From Methylobacterium currus (GTDB lineage Bacteria > Pseudomonadota > Alphaproteobacteria > Rhizobiales > Beijerinckiaceae), in assembly GCF_003058325.1 (NCBI RefSeq), contig NZ_CP028843.1:6181001-6245000 (forward strand): a stretch of DNA of 64,000 bases, written 5' to 3'. Position 1 is the stretch's first letter. Each line of letters opens with the position of its first letter. The translations under genes were made by a program, and so were the position numbers. The notes under the pieces were generated by a model that did not search any database, was not told the DNA's origin, and was given only the letters and a program-made list of their open reading frames with translations. Of this stretch, positions 33,976 to 43,266 are shown one piece after another.

Positions 33976-34956
33976 ATGGACGAATCGCACGACCATTTCG
34001 GTGCCCTCGTCGGCGGCACGCCGCTCCTCGCGCTGCGGCGCTTCGGCGAGCGGCGGAACCTTCGGGCCCGCATCCTGGCCAAGGTCGAGGCCCTGAACCC
34101 GGCCGGCAGCATCAAGGACCGCACCGCCTGGGGCATCATCCGCGCCGCCGAGGCCGAAGGCCGGCTCGCGCCGGGGCAGCTCCTCGTCGACCTCACCAGC
34201 GGCAATACCGGGATCGGCCTCGCGGCGCTCGCCGCCGCCCGGGGCTACCGGGCGAAGTTCTACCTGCGCGCCTCGACCAGCACCGAGAAGGTCGCGCTCA
34301 TCCAGCGCTACGGCGCCGAGACCGTGCTGATCGACGACGCGGATTTCCTGGCGCCCGGCGGCCTGGACGCGATCATCGGCCGGGTGCGGTCCGAGAACCC
34401 CGGCGCCTTCTACACCGACCAGCGCGCCAATCCGGCCAATCCCCGCATCCACCACGACACCACTGGCCCCGAGATCTGGCGCGACACGGACGGCGCCGTC
34501 GACATCCTGGTCACGGCGATCGGGACCGGCGGCACGATCTCGGGCACCGGCCGCTACCTCAAGGCGCGCAAGCCGGGCGTGAAGGTGGTGGCGGTCGAGC
34601 CGGGGCCCGGCTCCGTCCCCAGCCCGGAGCGGCCGCAGGTCGACACCGTCGAGGGGGTGCACCGGGTGACCGGGGTCGAGGCACGGCTGCTTCCGGCGAA
34701 TTTCGACGCGGGCGTCGTTGACGCGTTCCTCCCGTGTGAGACCCACGAGGCGCGAGCGGCGGCGCGGACGCTCGCGCGCGAGGAGGGCCTGTTCGCGGGC
34801 CCCTCCTCCGGCGCGGTCCTGCACGCTGCCACCGTCCTCGCCGGACGGCGGGAGCATGCCGGGCAAACGATCGTCGCGATCTTCGCCGATAGCGGCGAGC
34901 GCTATCTGTCCCAGGATGCTGCGCGCGATGCGGCGACGGCGGCCGAACGGCCCTAA
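33976..34956 (+). CDS. Cysteine synthase family PLP enzyme
   Basis: A 326-residue fold-type II PLP enzyme. The PLP lysine lies in NPAGSIKDRTAWGII (near residue 46). The substrate loop is TSGNTGIGLAALAAARG, and the glycine-rich phosphate cradle is VTAIGTGGTISGTGRYLK. A GGAG sequence eight bases before the ATG at 33976 supports the start. It should make cysteine from O-acetylserine and sulfide or thiol, or do a related beta-replacement. At the end of the salvage operon it could assimilate released sulfide. Its stop codon TAA (34954-34956) lies within the first bases of the 106-bp repeat, so the C-terminus may have been altered by the insertion. Confidence 0.88.
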   Translation: MDESHDHFGALVGGTPLLALRRFGERRNLRARILAKVEALNPAGSIKDRTAWGIIRAAEAEGRLAPGQLLVDLTSGNTGIGLAALAAARGYRAKFYLRASTSTEKVALIQRYGAETVLIDDADFLAPGGLDAIIGRVRSENPGAFYTDQRANPANPRIHHDTTGPEIWRDTDGAVDILVTAIGTGGTISGTGRYLKARKPGVKVVAVEPGPGSVPSPERPQVDTVEGVHRVTGVEARLLPANFDAGVVDAFLPCETHEARAAARTLAREEGLFAGPSSGAVLHAATVLAGRREHAGQTIVAIFADSGERYLSQDAARDAATAAERP

Positions 34957-35058
34957 GCAGATTTCGCAAGAGCGGTGGCCGGTTTTGCGGCAAAAATCTG
35001 CGACAAAACAAGACTCCAAGCGGACGAAGCGTGGGCCTGCCAACGCAAGTCTGCTTAG
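34953..35058 (+). repeat. 106-bp MITE-like repeat, copy 2
   Basis: Same length and ends (CTAAGCAGA...TCTGCTTAG) as copy 1 at 15495, with about eight differences. It supplies the stop codon of the cysteine-synthase-family gene. It has no coding capacity of its own. Confidence 0.85.
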
Positions 35059-35368
35059 GAGCGCCGCCCCCGGCGCGATGCGGTCGAAGGCCCCGTCCCG
35101 GCGCTCTCGCCTCGGGCGAGGCACGGCGTCCTCCCTGCGCTCGTCGAGCGGCCCTCGCCGATCAGGCGCATCGGGCTGAGACGGCGAAGCGCCGAGGCTC
35201 GCCATCTGCGCCAAGCCTGCCGCTGCCGCCACGAATCAGGCCTCGCCCCCAGGGCCCTGGCATCCGGACGGCAAGAGGTACGCGGCGCAGATGCCGGCCG
35301 CCGATCAGGCCATCCGCGGACCGGCAACGACCCCCGTCCCGGGGCCAGTGGCGATCCGCGCAGCAGGA
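35059..35368. other. Gap right of repeat copy 2
   Basis: No gene is supported in these 310 bp. The translations are Arg/Pro-rich in all frames. Confidence 0.35.
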
Positions 35369-36136
35369 TCACCGCAGCGGCAGCACGCGGACCCGGCGAT
35401 GCTCCCCCAGACGCGACGGGGTCCCGACCGGCTCGGCGAGCCCGATTTCCTGCAGAGGAGCGAGCGCGGCGATGATCTTGACGTGGCTGGTCCGGGTGAG
35501 GACCGACGCACGATCGACGTCGAGGGAGACGATGCCGTCCGGGTCGCTGCCGCAGGCGCAGAGCACCAAATAGGTCTTCAGCGCCGCGAGGTTGGGCGTC
35601 TTCCGGCAGGTGAGGCGATGCAGGGCGGTCATCGGAGCGCCGAATGGCAGCCCGAGGACGAGGCAGGCCGCGGCGTCCCACGGGCGCAGGCCGGCCAGCT
35701 GGTAGGCGATCGTCCCACCCGATCGATCGTCACAGGTGGTGACGAGGCCCTGATCGAGGAGCGCCTTCTTGCCGGCGCAGATCAGCGGGTCCGAGAGGCC
35801 GGACAGAGCGGCGATCCGCTCGTAGGACAGAAGGATCGGCGCCGGATCGCTGCCGGCTGCATCCTGGCTTACGACCAGGGTGAGATAGAGCTTGAGCGCC
35901 GCGATCGAGCGGCCGAGATAACCGGCATCGGCCCGGAAGGCGCGCAGGCCGCCGGCACGGATCCACTCCGCCGGCAGGGGGACCACCCGGCCTCCACGCG
36001 CCCTCCCCGCGGGCGTCACGGCCGTCCGCCGATCGGGCCGGGCGCGGGCCGGATTCCGCGGCGGGGGGAGAAGCTCCGGATGCATCATGCGGTCGTCTGC
36101 GTCCCTGCGGGCCTCGCAGCCGAGGCGCACCGGCAT
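35369..36136 (-). CDS. Hypothetical protein with winged-helix-like segments, 255 aa
   Basis: An intact frame of 255 residues; an alternative start at the ATG at 36088 gives 239. The sequence has a repeated helix-turn-helix-like pattern: LLSYERIAALSGLSDPLICA with KKALLDQGLVTTCDDRSGG, and DVDRASVLTRTSHVKIIAAL with LAPLQEIGLAEPVG. It may therefore carry two winged-helix units and bind DNA. No named family is recognised; plasmid replication initiators have a similar two-winged-helix plan, but this is weak evidence. It is flanked by the 106-bp repeat on one side and a divergent ModE-like gene on the other. Confidence 0.5.
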   Translation of the reverse strand: MPVRLGCEARRDADDRMMHPELLPPPRNPARARPDRRTAVTPAGRARGGRVVPLPAEWIRAGGLRAFRADAGYLGRSIAALKLYLTLVVSQDAAGSDPAPILLSYERIAALSGLSDPLICAGKKALLDQGLVTTCDDRSGGTIAYQLAGLRPWDAAACLVLGLPFGAPMTALHRLTCRKTPNLAALKTYLVLCACGSDPDGIVSLDVDRASVLTRTSHVKIIAALAPLQEIGLAEPVGTPSRLGEHRRVRVLPLR

Positions 36137-36339
36137 GAAGCCGGCGCACGCTCCGTGCCGAGCGCCAGGCTATCGGCGGTACGATGCCGTTACAGACGCA
36201 TCAATAAAACGTATGCTTCCAATACGGAGAGAGCTTTGCCGCAGATGCCGGACCGGGCCGCGCCCCCCGTCATGCTCGGCGGAGGGCCGTCCCCGGGGCT
36301 CAGACGCGGCAGGCGGACGAACACGACAAGGGGCTCGCC

Positions 36340-37353
36340 ATGACGATACCGGCCGATGACGGTCCTGCGGTCGGGCTCGGGCTCGGCGGCTCGCTGCGGA
36401 TCGGGCAGGCGCGCATCGCCGTCGCCGACACCTTCGCGCTGCTGCGCGCCATCGCCCGGACCGGCTCGGTGCAGGGCGCGGCCACCGAGATCGGCCTGTC
36501 CTACCGCGCCGCCTGGGAGCGCGTCCGGGCGCTTGAGGCGGCGGTCGGCTGGCCGCTCGTGCGCAAGACCCGCGGCTACGGCACCACGCTGACCGAGACC
36601 GGCGCCGCCCTGCACGACGCCCTGGCGAGCGCGGCCGCGGGCCTGGCCCAGCCGCTCGCCCGCGAGGCGCGGGCAATGCAGGCCCGCCTCGCCGCGCTGC
36701 TCCACCATCCGCGGCGCCTCACGGTGGCGGCGAGCCACGACCCCCTGCTGATGGAGGGGCTGGCGCAGTGGGGCGAGGCCGAGATCGCCGTGATGGGCAG
36801 CCGGGACGCGGTGGTGCAGCTCATGGACGGGCGGGCCGACGCGGCGGGCTTCCATTGCGGGGCGATCGCGCCGGAAGCGGCCGGCCCGCCCTTCTCCGAC
36901 CTCGTCGCCGATCCCGCCTTCCGGGTGCGTCCGCTCTTCGCGCGCGAGCAGGGATGGCTGGTCGCCGCCGGCAACCCGCTCGGCCTGGAGACGCCCGACG
37001 ACCTGCGCGCCAAGAAAGCCCGCTTCGTCAACCGGCAGAAGGGCTCGGGCACCCGGGCCTGGTTCGACCGCCTGCTCGCCGGGACCGGAATCCGTCCCGA
37101 GGAGATCGCCGGCTACGGATTGGAGGAATTCACCCATCAGGCGGTGGCGGCGGTGATCGCGTCGGGTGCGGCCGATGCGGGCTTGGGCGCCCGGGCGGCG
37201 GCGGAACGGTTCGGGCTCGGCTTCGTGCCGGTCGGCTGGGAGGTCTACCATCTCGCCGCCAGCGCCTCGCTGCCGGGAGACGGGCTCGACCGCGTGCAGG
37301 CGCTGCTGGGCGAGCGGATCGGGGATGTTCCGGGATATCGCCTGCCGGGGTGA
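36340..37353 (+). CDS. ModE-type regulator with a substrate-binding-like domain
   Basis: A 337-residue protein. Residues 30-90 form a ModE/LysR-type winged helix (DTFALLRAIARTGSVQGAA and GLSYRAAWERVRALEAAVG). Residues 130-335 resemble a periplasmic-binding-protein fold (PBP-like, as in molybdate-responsive regulators of PF12727 type): KGSGTRAWFDRLLAG and the VAAVIASGAADAGLGARAAA segment. It has no signal peptide, so the binding domain is cytoplasmic and senses a small ligand, perhaps an oxyanion. No molybdate transporter is adjacent. It may control nearby genes; this is not shown. Confidence 0.78.
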   Translation: MTIPADDGPAVGLGLGGSLRIGQARIAVADTFALLRAIARTGSVQGAATEIGLSYRAAWERVRALEAAVGWPLVRKTRGYGTTLTETGAALHDALASAAAGLAQPLAREARAMQARLAALLHHPRRLTVAASHDPLLMEGLAQWGEAEIAVMGSRDAVVQLMDGRADAAGFHCGAIAPEAAGPPFSDLVADPAFRVRPLFAREQGWLVAAGNPLGLETPDDLRAKKARFVNRQKGSGTRAWFDRLLAGTGIRPEEIAGYGLEEFTHQAVAAVIASGAADAGLGARAAAERFGLGFVPVGWEVYHLAASASLPGDGLDRVQALLGERIGDVPGYRLPG

Positions 37354-37518
37354 CGGGCGGCAGGGCGCCCGCGCAAGCCTCCGCCGAAGCGGGTGCCGCG
37401 GGTCCGAAGGTCGAGCGGCGGGCGTCGATCGCCGCGCTTGATTCGACCGAAGGTCCGATCATCATGCCGCAAGGGGCGTGCGACACCGCTCCCCGTGCCC
37501 CACCCGGAGAGTGCCGCC

Positions 37519-39165
37519 ATGACCGTCCCCTCGCCCGCCCCCTCGATGATCTACGACCACGGCCTCGACCGGAACCCGGCCAATCACCAGCCGCTCACGC
37601 CCCTCACCTTCCTGGAGCGGGCGGCGACCGTCTTCCCCGACCACACGGCCGTGATCCATGGAAGCCTGACGCGCAGCTACCGCGACCTCTACGCCCGCTG
37701 CCGGCGCCTCGCCTCGGCCTTGAGGGCCCGCGGCATCGGGCGGGGCGACACGGTGGCGGTGATGCTGGCCAACACCCCGGCGATGATCGAATGCCATTAC
37801 GGGGTGCCGATGGCCGGCGCGGTGCTCAACACCCTCAACACCAGGCTCGACGCCGCGGTCATCGCCTTCTGCCTCGACCACGGCGAGGCCAAGGTGGTGA
37901 TCACCGACCGGGAATTCGCCCGCATCATGGGACCGGCCTTAGGCCAGGCCGGCGTCACGCCGCTGGTGATCGACTACGACGACCCCGACTATGACGGCCC
38001 GGGCGAGCGCCTCGGCGCGGTCGAGTACGAGGCCTTCCTCGCCGAGGGCGATCCTGCTTACGCCTGGGCGATGCCGGGCGACGAGTGGGACGCGATCACC
38101 CTCAACTACACGTCCGGCACCACCGGCGACCCGAAGGGCGTGGTCTACCACCATCGCGGCGCGTCGCTGCTCGCCGTCGGCAACGTGGTGGCGGGCAATC
38201 TCGGCCGGCACCCGGTCTATCTGTGGACCCTGCCGATGTTCCACTGCAACGGCTGGTGCTTCCCCTGGACCCTGTCGGTGGTGGCCGGCACCCATGTCTG
38301 CCTGCGGCAGGTCCGGGCGAAGGCCATGTACGACGCCATCGCGGATCACGGCGTCACGCATCTCTGCGGCGCGCCGATCGTGATGTCCCTCCTCATCAAC
38401 GCGCCGGAGGCCGAGCGGCGGGCGCTGCCGCGCCGGGTCTCGTTCCTCACCGCGGCGGCGCCGCCGCCGGAGGCCGTGCTCGCCGGCATGGCCGAGGCCG
38501 GGTTCGACGTCACCCACGTCTACGGGCTGACCGAGACCTACGGCCCGGCGGTGGTGAACGAGTGGCACGCCGACTGGGACGGCTTGAGCAAGGACGAGCA
38601 GGCGGCCCGCAAGGCGCGCCAAGGCGTGCGCTACCCGCCGCTCGAAGCCCTCGACGTGCTCGACCCCGAGACGATGCAGCCGGTCCCGGCCGACGGCGAG
38701 ACCCTCGGCGAGGTGATGTTCCGCGGCAACGTGGTGATGCGCGGCTACCTCAAGAACCCGAAGGCCACCGAGGACGCCTTCCGGGGCGGCTGGTTCCATT
38801 CGGGCGATCTCGGGGTGAAGCACCCGGACGGCTACATCCAGCTCAAGGACCGCTCGAAGGACATCATCATCTCCGGCGGCGAGAACATCTCGTCGATCGA
38901 GGTCGAGGAAGCCCTGTTCAAGCATCCGGCGGTGGCGGCGGCCGCGGTGGTGGCCAAGCCCGACGAGAAATGGGGCGAGTGCCCTTGCGCCTTCGTGGAG
39001 CTGAAGGGCTCCGAGATGGTCTCGGCCGAGGAGCTGATCGGCTGGTGCCGCCAGTCGCTCGCCGGCTTCAAGGTGCCCAAGCACGTGGTCTTCACCGAGC
39101 TGCCGAAGACCTCGACCGGCAAGGTGCAGAAATTCGTGCTGCGGGAGATGGCCAAGGCCTTGTGA
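37519..39165 (+). CDS. AMP-forming acyl-CoA synthetase
   Basis: A 548-residue member of the acyl-CoA synthetase (FadD/AlkK-like medium-chain) class. AMP-binding core: TLNYTSGTTGDPKGVVYHHR, the aromatic stretch MFHCNGWCFPWTLSV, the VYGLTETYGPAVVNEW motif, the GWFHSGDLGVKHPDGYIQLK block, and the C-terminal lysine region LPKTSTGKVQKFVLR. It activates a fatty or aromatic carboxylic acid with ATP and CoA in the cytoplasm. The start was set at the ATG at 37519 (MTVPSPAPSM) after an upstream region without coding character. It stands alone on the plus strand. Substrate chain length is not clear from sequence. Confidence 0.9.
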   Translation: MTVPSPAPSMIYDHGLDRNPANHQPLTPLTFLERAATVFPDHTAVIHGSLTRSYRDLYARCRRLASALRARGIGRGDTVAVMLANTPAMIECHYGVPMAGAVLNTLNTRLDAAVIAFCLDHGEAKVVITDREFARIMGPALGQAGVTPLVIDYDDPDYDGPGERLGAVEYEAFLAEGDPAYAWAMPGDEWDAITLNYTSGTTGDPKGVVYHHRGASLLAVGNVVAGNLGRHPVYLWTLPMFHCNGWCFPWTLSVVAGTHVCLRQVRAKAMYDAIADHGVTHLCGAPIVMSLLINAPEAERRALPRRVSFLTAAAPPPEAVLAGMAEAGFDVTHVYGLTETYGPAVVNEWHADWDGLSKDEQAARKARQGVRYPPLEALDVLDPETMQPVPADGETLGEVMFRGNVVMRGYLKNPKATEDAFRGGWFHSGDLGVKHPDGYIQLKDRSKDIIISGGENISSIEVEEALFKHPAVAAAAVVAKPDEKWGECPCAFVELKGSEMVSAEELIGWCRQSLAGFKVPKHVVFTELPKTSTGKVQKFVLREMAKAL

Positions 39166-39318
39166 CGGGCGCCGTGACGGGGCTGCGGGGCCTTCCGGCC
39201 GGGGGCTCTCCTCGGGGGGCCCCGCCGCTCTCTTCGTCACGCCCGGATCGAAGCGATGCCGGGATCAGGGGCCGCCGCGCCGAACGCTGGCGCGGCGGCG
39301 CAAGAGGATTTTTCTGGG

Positions 39319-39501
39319 CTAGTGCATCACGCGGGTGGACGTCCGCAGGCGACTGATCTCATCCTTCAAGTGAAGCTTTCGCCGTTTAAGCTCTACAATT
39401 CGCAAGTCGTCGGTGGAGAGGTGGGTGATTGCGTCCTGGATCTCACGCTCCAGGGCTTCGTGCTTACGCTCGAGCTCGGAGAGATGCGTGTGCAGCGACA
39501 T
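39319..39501 (-). CDS. YdcH/DUF465-family small protein
   Basis: A 60-residue protein (MSLHTHLSELERKHEALERE...) consisting of two helices, with the family's LRIVELKRRKLHLKDEISRL signature at the C-terminus. Short coiled-coil proteins of this group are common in alphaproteobacteria; their function is unknown. The ATG at 39501 is preferred over the longer frame from 39546. It is divergent from a second member at 39717, 215 bp away, and the shared promoter region lies between them. Confidence 0.85.
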   Translation of the reverse strand: MSLHTHLSELERKHEALEREIQDAITHLSTDDLRIVELKRRKLHLKDEISRLRTSTRVMH

Positions 39502-39716
39502 CAGCCATTGCCTCCTGTCATGTAGGTGACACACCCAGCCTGCCACAGCCCGCGGCGCGTGTCGAAGGTATTTGTTGCTGCACCTGCGTCATGCACCGCT
39601 GGGGCGGCGTGCCCGAGAGAGACGCTGCACAACCCCGCCGACTCCCGCACCGCACCCTTGCCGCAGGCCGGGCCCTGGTTCATGCTCCGCTCCATATCTC
39701 CAGGGCTGGGGCGGCG

Positions 39717-39935
39717 ATGGCGTTCGAGTTGAGTGCGGAATCGGCGGCGGAATTCGAGAGCGAGTTGTCGCGGCTCCGGGAAGAGCATCGCGACCTCGAC
39801 GACGCGATCGAGGCCCTGTCCGGGGTCATGGCCGGCGACCGCCTGCAGCTTCAGCGCCTCAAGAAGCGCAAGCTGGCCCTTCGCGACCGCATCACCTTCC
39901 TGGAAGACCAGCTCACCCCGGACATCATCGCCTGA
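39717..39935 (+). CDS. YdcH/DUF465-family small protein (second member)
   Basis: A 72-residue two-helix protein (MAFELSAESAAEFESELSRL...) with the family signature LQRLKKRKLALRDRITFLED. It is paralogous to the 39319-39501 protein in architecture but diverged in sequence. The start at 39717 is chosen because homology begins there. It precedes purE by about 120 bp. Function unknown; it probably acts as a coiled-coil dimer in the cytoplasm. Confidence 0.83.
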   Translation: MAFELSAESAAEFESELSRLREEHRDLDDAIEALSGVMAGDRLQLQRLKKRKLALRDRITFLEDQLTPDIIA

Positions 39936-40058
39936 CGCGCTCGGGCAGCCGGGCCGTTTGCGCCCTGCTTGCATGAACGCCGATGCGCCGCTACTGCGAC
40001 AGGACCGGCTGCGGCCCGCTCGCGGCGTTGCAGCGCTTTCTAGAGGATGCGCTTGACG

Positions 40059-40556
40059 ATGGCGGCAGCGCCCCCCGTCGCGGTGATCATGGGCAGCCAG
40101 TCGGACTGGGCCACGATGCGCCACGCCGCCGAGACCCTCGACGCGCTCGGCATTCCGTACGAGGCCCGCATCGTCTCGGCCCACCGCACTCCTGACCGGC
40201 TGGTCGCCTTCGCCAAGGGCGCGAAGGCCGCGGGGTTCCGCGTGGTGATCGCGGGCGCCGGGGGTGCGGCCCACCTGCCCGGCATGGCGGCCGCGATGAC
40301 GCCGCTGCCGGTCTTCGGCGTGCCGGTCGAATCGAAGGCGCTCTCCGGCCAGGACAGCCTCCTGTCGATCGTGCAGATGCCGGCCGGTATCCCGGTCGGC
40401 ACGCTGGCGATCGGCCGGGCCGGCGCCGTCAACGCGGCTTTGCTGGCCGCAGCCGTCCTGGCCCTGACCGACGACGATCTGGCCGTGCGCCTCGACGCCT
40501 GGCGCGCCCGCCAGAGCGCGGCGGTGGCCGAGCACCCGGATACGAGCGCCCCGTGA
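40059..40556 (+). CDS. purE: N5-carboxyaminoimidazole ribonucleotide mutase
   Basis: A 165-residue class I PurE. It moves the carboxylate of N5-CAIR to give CAIR in purine synthesis. Signature segments: [37 protein letters not shown] (catalytic His in SAHRTP), and [20 protein letters not shown]. An upstream in-frame ATG at 40047 is possible, but AGAGG is better placed for the ATG at 40059. Its stop overlaps the GTG start of purK, the normal coupled arrangement. Octameric cytoplasmic enzyme. Confidence 0.93.
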   Translation: MAAAPPVAVIMGSQSDWATMRHAAETLDALGIPYEARIVSAHRTPDRLVAFAKGAKAAGFRVVIAGAGGAAHLPGMAAAMTPLPVFGVPVESKALSGQDSLLSIVQMPAGIPVGTLAIGRAGAVNAALLAAAVLALTDDDLAVRLDAWRARQSAAVAEHPDTSAP

Positions 40557-41653
40557 GCACGCCCCCTATCGCGCCCGGCGCGACCATCGGAATCATCGGC
40601 GGTGGCCAGCTCGGCCGCATGATCGCGGTCGCGGCGGCGCAGTACGGGCTGAAATGCCATATCTACTGCCCCGATCCCGACAGTCCGGCCTTCGAGGTGG
40701 CGGGCCGGCGCACGGTCGCGCCTTACGACGACGCGGCGGCGCTCATGGCCTTCGCCGAGTCCGTCGACGTGGTGACGTACGAGTTCGAGAACATTCCGAG
40801 CCAGACGGCCGAGATCCTGGCCGCGCGCCGGCCGCTGCATCCGAGCGCCTCGGCGCTGGCGACGACGCAGGACCGGTTGACCGAGAAGTCGTTCGTCGCC
40901 GGCCTCGGCATCCCGGTGGCGCCGTTCCGGGCGGTGGACGATGCCGCAGGGCTGGCCGACGCCGTGCGGGAGATCGGCCTGCCGGCGGTGCTGAAGACCC
41001 GGCGTTTCGGCTATGACGGCAAGGGGCAGGTGATGCTCCGCGACGCCGTCGCCGATCCCGCCGCCGTGATGGCCTCGTTGCGCGACCAGCCCTGCATCCT
41101 CGAAGGCTTCGTGCCGTTCGAGGCCGAGGTGTCGGTGGTGGCCGCCCGCAACGCGCAGGGGCGCTTCTCGGCCTTCAGCCCCTGCGCCAACGAGCACCGC
41201 CACCACATCCTCGCCCGCACGATCGTGCCGGCCCCCGGCATGGCGCCGGAGACCGCGGCGGACGCGACGGCGATCGCCCGCAGGATCGCGGACGCCCTCG
41301 ACTATGTCGGCGTGCTGGCGGTGGAGATGTTCCTGGTGCGCGGAGCGGATGGCCGGGCGAGCGTGGTGGTCAACGAGATCGCCCCGCGGGTGCACAATTC
41401 CGGCCATTGGACCATCGAGGGGGCCGAGACCTCGCAATTCGCCCAGCACGTCCGGGCGATCTGCGGCTGGCCCTTGGGCAGCCCGGCCCTCACCGGCCGG
41501 TCGGTCGAGATGCTGAACCTGATCGGCGATCAGGCCGACGACTGGACCCGGATCCTCGCTGAGCCGGGGAGCCACCTGCACCTCTACGGCAAGGGCGAGG
41601 CGCGGTCCGGCCGCAAGATGGGCCACGTCACCCGGGTCACGACCGGTCCTTGA
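40553..41653 (+). CDS. purK: N5-carboxyaminoimidazole ribonucleotide synthase
   Basis: A 366-residue ATP-grasp enzyme: [20 protein letters not shown] at the N-terminus, [20 protein letters not shown] in the ATP-grasp core, and the [20 protein letters not shown] segment with substrate and metal contacts. It makes N5-CAIR from AIR, bicarbonate and ATP. The GTG start overlaps the purE stop (GTGA), so the two are coupled. Length is typical. The 289 bp after it show no gene. Confidence 0.93.
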   Translation: MSTPPIAPGATIGIIGGGQLGRMIAVAAAQYGLKCHIYCPDPDSPAFEVAGRRTVAPYDDAAALMAFAESVDVVTYEFENIPSQTAEILAARRPLHPSASALATTQDRLTEKSFVAGLGIPVAPFRAVDDAAGLADAVREIGLPAVLKTRRFGYDGKGQVMLRDAVADPAAVMASLRDQPCILEGFVPFEAEVSVVAARNAQGRFSAFSPCANEHRHHILARTIVPAPGMAPETAADATAIARRIADALDYVGVLAVEMFLVRGADGRASVVVNEIAPRVHNSGHWTIEGAETSQFAQHVRAICGWPLGSPALTGRSVEMLNLIGDQADDWTRILAEPGSHLHLYGKGEARSGRKMGHVTRVTTGP

Positions 41654-41942
41654 GCGACGCCGGAATCCGAGGGATCGGGTTCCGGATCCGCCCTCGCGGT
41701 GCGGCCTCCCGGCCACACACAGGCCCCGCGGCGCCTTTCCCTGCCCTAGCGGAGGCGCGAAGCCACACCTTCGCCACATCGGCCCGCACAAGCGTCGGGG
41801 ACGCATCGCCCTTTAAGCTGGCGTTCACCCCGATCCGGAATGGTCGTCCGGCACCGGGACCGCGGCTTCGAGAGCGGCGCGTGCGTGCGAATGGCGAAGG
41901 TGCGCGGCGCGACGTGGATGCGCCGCCCCGGGGGAGCGGGCG

Positions 41943-42824
41943 ATGAACAACGTGATCGGCTTGAGCCGCGTGACACCGGCGGCCCGGGTGCTGGGGGCGA
42001 CCGTGCTGACCGCGCTGGCGCTCGCCGGCTGCGACACCGTCAGCCGGGCGACCGCGACGCGGCAATTCGCGGTGGTCGAGGCCGACAAGTCCGGCGCCAC
42101 CGAGGTCAACATCGCCTCGCTGTCGGACGTGATCCAGCGCAACCCGAGCGACGCGGCGGCCTACAATACCCGCGGTGCGGCCTATGCCCGGGCAGGCAAC
42201 TTCGATTCGGCGATCGCCGACTTCACCAAGGCGATCCAGCTCGACCCGAACTCGGCCTCGGCCTACGGCAACCGGGCGCTGGCCTACCGCCAGTCGGGCC
42301 GCAACGACGCCGCGTTGCAGGATTTCTCCAAGGCGATCAACGCCGACCCGAACTACACCGCCGCCTATATCGGCCGCGCCAACCTGCAGCGGGCGCAAGG
42401 GAACTTCGAGGCCGCCTACAGCGACCTCAGCCAGGCGATCCGCCTGACGCCGGAATCGGCGGAGGCCTACCACGCCCGCGGCCTGGTGCGGCAGGCGCAG
42501 GGGCAGCATCGCGCCGCGATCGGCGACTTCGACGCCGCCATCGACCGCAACCCCTTCGTGGCCGCGCCCTACGCCGCCCGCGGCCAAAGCCTGATCGCCA
42601 CCAACCAGTACGACAAGGCGATCGAGGACTACAACGCGGCGCTGAACGTCAACAACAAGGACGCGGATTCCTGGGCCTACCGGGGCCTCGCCTACGAGAA
42701 GTCCAACCGCCGCCAGGAGGCGCTGGAAAGCTACCAGCGCGCCGTCGCCATCGACCAGGGCAACACCGTCGCCAAGCAGGGCCTGGGCCGGATGCAGGGC
42801 GGGATGGCGTCGCTGTTCCGGTAG
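41943..42824 (+). CDS. TPR-repeat lipoprotein
   Basis: A 293-residue protein with a lipoprotein signal (LTALALAGC, lipidated Cys near residue 30), followed by about six tetratricopeptide repeats. Examples are AYNTRGAAYARAGNFDSAIA, AYGNRALAYRQSGRNDAALQ and AYIGRANLQRAQGNFEAAYS. It is anchored to a membrane facing the periplasm and serves as a protein-protein scaffold, similar to NlpI. The ATG at 41943 fits the signal peptide. A strong terminator follows at 42853-42881. Confidence 0.85.
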   Translation: MNNVIGLSRVTPAARVLGATVLTALALAGCDTVSRATATRQFAVVEADKSGATEVNIASLSDVIQRNPSDAAAYNTRGAAYARAGNFDSAIADFTKAIQLDPNSASAYGNRALAYRQSGRNDAALQDFSKAINADPNYTAAYIGRANLQRAQGNFEAAYSDLSQAIRLTPESAEAYHARGLVRQAQGQHRAAIGDFDAAIDRNPFVAAPYAARGQSLIATNQYDKAIEDYNAALNVNNKDADSWAYRGLAYEKSNRRQEALESYQRAVAIDQGNTVAKQGLGRMQGGMASLFR

Positions 42825-42852
42825 GGGCGGCGCGGATTTCGCGGATGAACGA

Positions 42853-42881
42853 GGCCTCCGACGCTGCGTCGGGGGCCTTTT
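42853..42881 (+). terminator. Rho-independent terminator after the TPR lipoprotein gene
   Basis: GGCCTCCGACG pairs with CGTCGGGGGCC (one G-T pair) around a CTG loop and is followed by TTTT. Good position, 29 bp past the stop. Confidence 0.8.
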
Positions 42882-42954
42882 CGTTGAACCTCCAAGCTCG
42901 ATCGATTCTTCGACGGGAGAGACGAACGGGATGAGGCACGCCCCGCGGGCGCGT

Positions 42955-43251
42955 TTAGGCCGCGTCGACCGCGGGTGAGACACTCAACTTCACCCCGAGG
43001 GCCTTGAGCACGGAGATCAGGATCACGAGCTACGCGTTCCCCTCGTCTGAGAGGGTTTCGTGCAGGGTCTCCCGAGACAGGCCCGCCTTCCGGGCGACCT
43101 CGTTCATCCCCTGCGCGCGGGCGATATCGCCGATCGCGGCCGCGACGAGGGCAGGATCGCCGTCGTCGAGCACCGCCTCGAGACAGAGGGCGATGCGCTC
43201 GGGCGTATCGAGGCTGTCCACGACATCCCAGGGAATGGTTTCGAGTGGCAT
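42955..43251 (-). pseudogene. HigA-type antitoxin gene with a premature stop
   Basis: The frame begins MPLETIPWDVVDSLDTPERI and continues with the antidote-protein (HTH) pattern ALVAAAIGDIARAQGMNEVA then RKAGLSRETLHETLSDEGNA. A TAG at 43030-43032 then interrupts it. After the stop the same frame reads LVILISVLKALGVKLSVSPA to a TAA at 42955, which matches the expected C-terminus of this family. The antitoxin is thus truncated by a nonsense mutation at residue 74 of about 98. It lies 15 bp from the toxin remnant upstream. Confidence 0.72.
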
Positions 43252-43266
43252 GGTCCCAATCCTCTA

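Noticed and set aside
41654..41942. A possible small gene between purK and the TPR lipoprotein gene
   Set aside because: Frames here are Arg/Pro-rich, with no start signal or family; it is treated as promoter DNA.
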